Assembly: GCA_900765525.1 (NCBI GenBank)
Contig: CAAFRY010000163.1
Coordinates: forward strand, 1 to 6,502
DNA length: 6,502 bases
Direction of reading: 5' to 3'
Source: an uncultured Blautia sp.
Lineage (GTDB): Bacteria > Bacillota > Clostridia > Lachnospirales > Lachnospiraceae
In this document: one piece after another, positions 5,609-6,502 of the stretch
Position numbering within the stretch: position 1 is the first letter of the stretch
How the letters are laid out: each line of letters starts with the position of its first letter
Notes under the pieces: generated by a model
What the model was told of the DNA's origin: nothing
Seen by the model: the letters and a program-made list of their open reading frames with translations, nothing else
The model's database searches: none
Position numbers and translations under genes: made by a program

Positions 5609-6391
5609 ATGGAACTTTTATTTTTTGTCATCAGTTTTTCAGCATCTATTATCGGTGTTATCTGCGGAATCGGCGGAGGCGTTGTCATTAAGCCTGTGCT
5701 GGATGCATCCGGTGTTCTCAGCGTCAGCGCTATCAGCTTTCTGTCTGGCTGTACAGTTCTCTCCATGAGCTGCTACTCGGTGCTGAAATCAAAGCTGAAT
5801 AAAGAATCTGTGATTGACATGAGCATCAGTACCTTTCTGGGAATCGGCGCCATTGTAGGGGGCATTGTAGGAAAACAGGCTTTCCAGGCAGTAAAGGCTA
5901 TGTTTGAAAACGGAGACACAGTAGGCGCTGTACAGGCTATCGTTCTGGCGATTATCACTATAGGTACCCTGATTTATACCATTTTCAAAAAGAAAGTAAA
6001 AACACTGAAACTGACCAGCAAGGTGGTCTGCCTTCTGATAGGTCTTACCCTGGGCGTTATGTCCTCCTTTTTGGGAATCGGCGGAGGCCCTATTAACCTG
6101 GTGGTTTTGTATTACTTTTTCTCTATGGAAACAAAAGTGGCAGCCCAGAACTCTATCTACATTATCTGCCTGTCACAGATTTCCAGCCTTATCATCACCA
6201 TTGTTACCGGCACTGTACCTTCCGTGTCACCGGTACTGCTTATCGGAATGATTCTCTGCGGTCTTCTGGGCAGTGCTGTAGGCCGTAAGATAAATGCAAA
6301 AATCAGCAGCGAGGTTGTAGACAAACTTTTTATGGGGCTGATGTGCGTGATTATCGGTATCTGTTTCTATAACATGTATCAGTTCATGTAA
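5609..6391 (+). CDS. TauE/SafE (TSUP) family membrane transporter
   Basis: This is an integral membrane protein of 260 aa, the usual size for the sulfite exporter TauE/SafE family (formerly DUF81). It shows the family's internal duplication: the first half carries GVICGIGGGVVIKPVL (residues 16-31) and the second half SFLGIGGGPINLVVL (153-167), each with the GIGGG motif. About eight hydrophobic segments are visible, with a short charged cytoplasmic-type linker (KKKVKTLKLTSK, about 127-138) between halves. AAGGAGA lies 8 nt before the ATG, and the gene starts 32 bp after the sulfatase stop with no terminator between, so the two are probably co-transcribed. Family members move sulfite, sulfoacetate and other sulfur-containing anions. 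Export of sulfate released by the sulfatase is the likely role here, but this is inferred from context. Uptake of a sulfonate or another anion remains possible. Confidence 0.9.
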   Translation: MELLFFVISFSASIIGVICGIGGGVVIKPVLDASGVLSVSAISFLSGCTVLSMSCYSVLKSKLNKESVIDMSISTFLGIGAIVGGIVGKQAFQAVKAMFENGDTVGAVQAIVLAIITIGTLIYTIFKKKVKTLKLTSKVVCLLIGLTLGVMSSFLGIGGGPINLVVLYYFFSMETKVAAQNSIYIICLSQISSLIITIVTGTVPSVSPVLLIGMILCGLLGSAVGRKINAKISSEVVDKLFMGLMCVIIGICFYNMYQFM

Positions 6392-6417
6392 AGAAAAATC
6401 AACTTAAAAGTGATTAT

Positions 6418-6502
6418 CTAGTGTACTGGCACGTTCATTTTCAGCATAATGACGTAGAATGAATTTTCATTCTGCAAGGCGGAGGAATGAGGCGTAGCGG
6501 TG
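6418..6502. repeat. Possible interspersed palindromic repeat, cut by the window edge
   Basis: Downstream of the transporter stop the sequence contains AGAATGAA-TT-TTCATTCT (6456-6473), a perfect 8-bp dyad, followed by a G-rich run of GGCGGAGGAATGAGGCG type. It has no reading frame and no U-tract terminator. Its style resembles intergenic repeats I associate with Lachnospiraceae genomes, but that is recollection, and the element is incomplete here. It might also act as a transcript 3' end for the sulfatase unit. Confidence 0.35.

Noticed and set aside
6392..6417. Terminator directly after the TSUP gene
   Set aside because: The only dyad (AATC/GATT with ACTT/AAGT) is AT-only, has an unusably small loop and no U tract.

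Overview
The window looks like a stretch of chromosome from a strictly anaerobic, gut-type Clostridia, most likely Lachnospiraceae (Blautia/Enterocloster/Hungatella-like). This is inferred from the style of the solute-binding lipoprotein (KKK start, LTGC lipobox, long Gly/Ser/Asp/Lys linker), the strong AGGAGG ribosome binding sites, the orphan CUT1-type sugar transporter without its own ATPase, and a Cys-type sulfatase very like the cytoplasmic arylsulfatase of Clostridium perfringens as I remember it. No 16S or other taxonomic marker is present.

Layout. The left half (about 185-3371) is a minus-strand operon read right to left: solute-binding lipoprotein, MalF-like permease, MalG-like permease, then a strong hairpin terminator at 116-157. 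Between the binding-protein gene and the first permease gene lies a perfect 10-bp hairpin with a U6 tract. Its second arm can alternatively pair with the permease Shine-Dalgarno. This is a likely attenuator that keeps binding protein in excess over permeases. A roughly 700-bp divergent intergenic region follows (3372-4106). It holds the transporter promoter, three 21-bp-phased candidate activator boxes, a pyrimidine-rich tract, a plus-strand promoter, and two tandem copies of a 140-bp element (96% identical). The first copy folds on paper into a closed four-helix RNA of about 166 nt. The right half (4107-6391) is a plus-strand pair: a sulfatase without signal peptide, then a TauE/SafE (TSUP) family membrane transporter 32 bp downstream. 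The last 85 bases look like the start of an interspersed palindromic repeat cut by the window edge.

How the genes may work together (inference): the ABC transporter imports a small sulfated sugar or oligosaccharide, the cytoplasmic sulfatase removes sulfate inside the cell, and the TSUP protein carries the sulfur oxyanion out. The transporter ATPase, the anaerobic sulfatase-maturating enzyme, any glycosidase and any regulator would have to be encoded elsewhere. The most unusual items are the duplicated structured leader in front of the sulfatase and the terminator/SD-sequestering switch inside the transporter operon.
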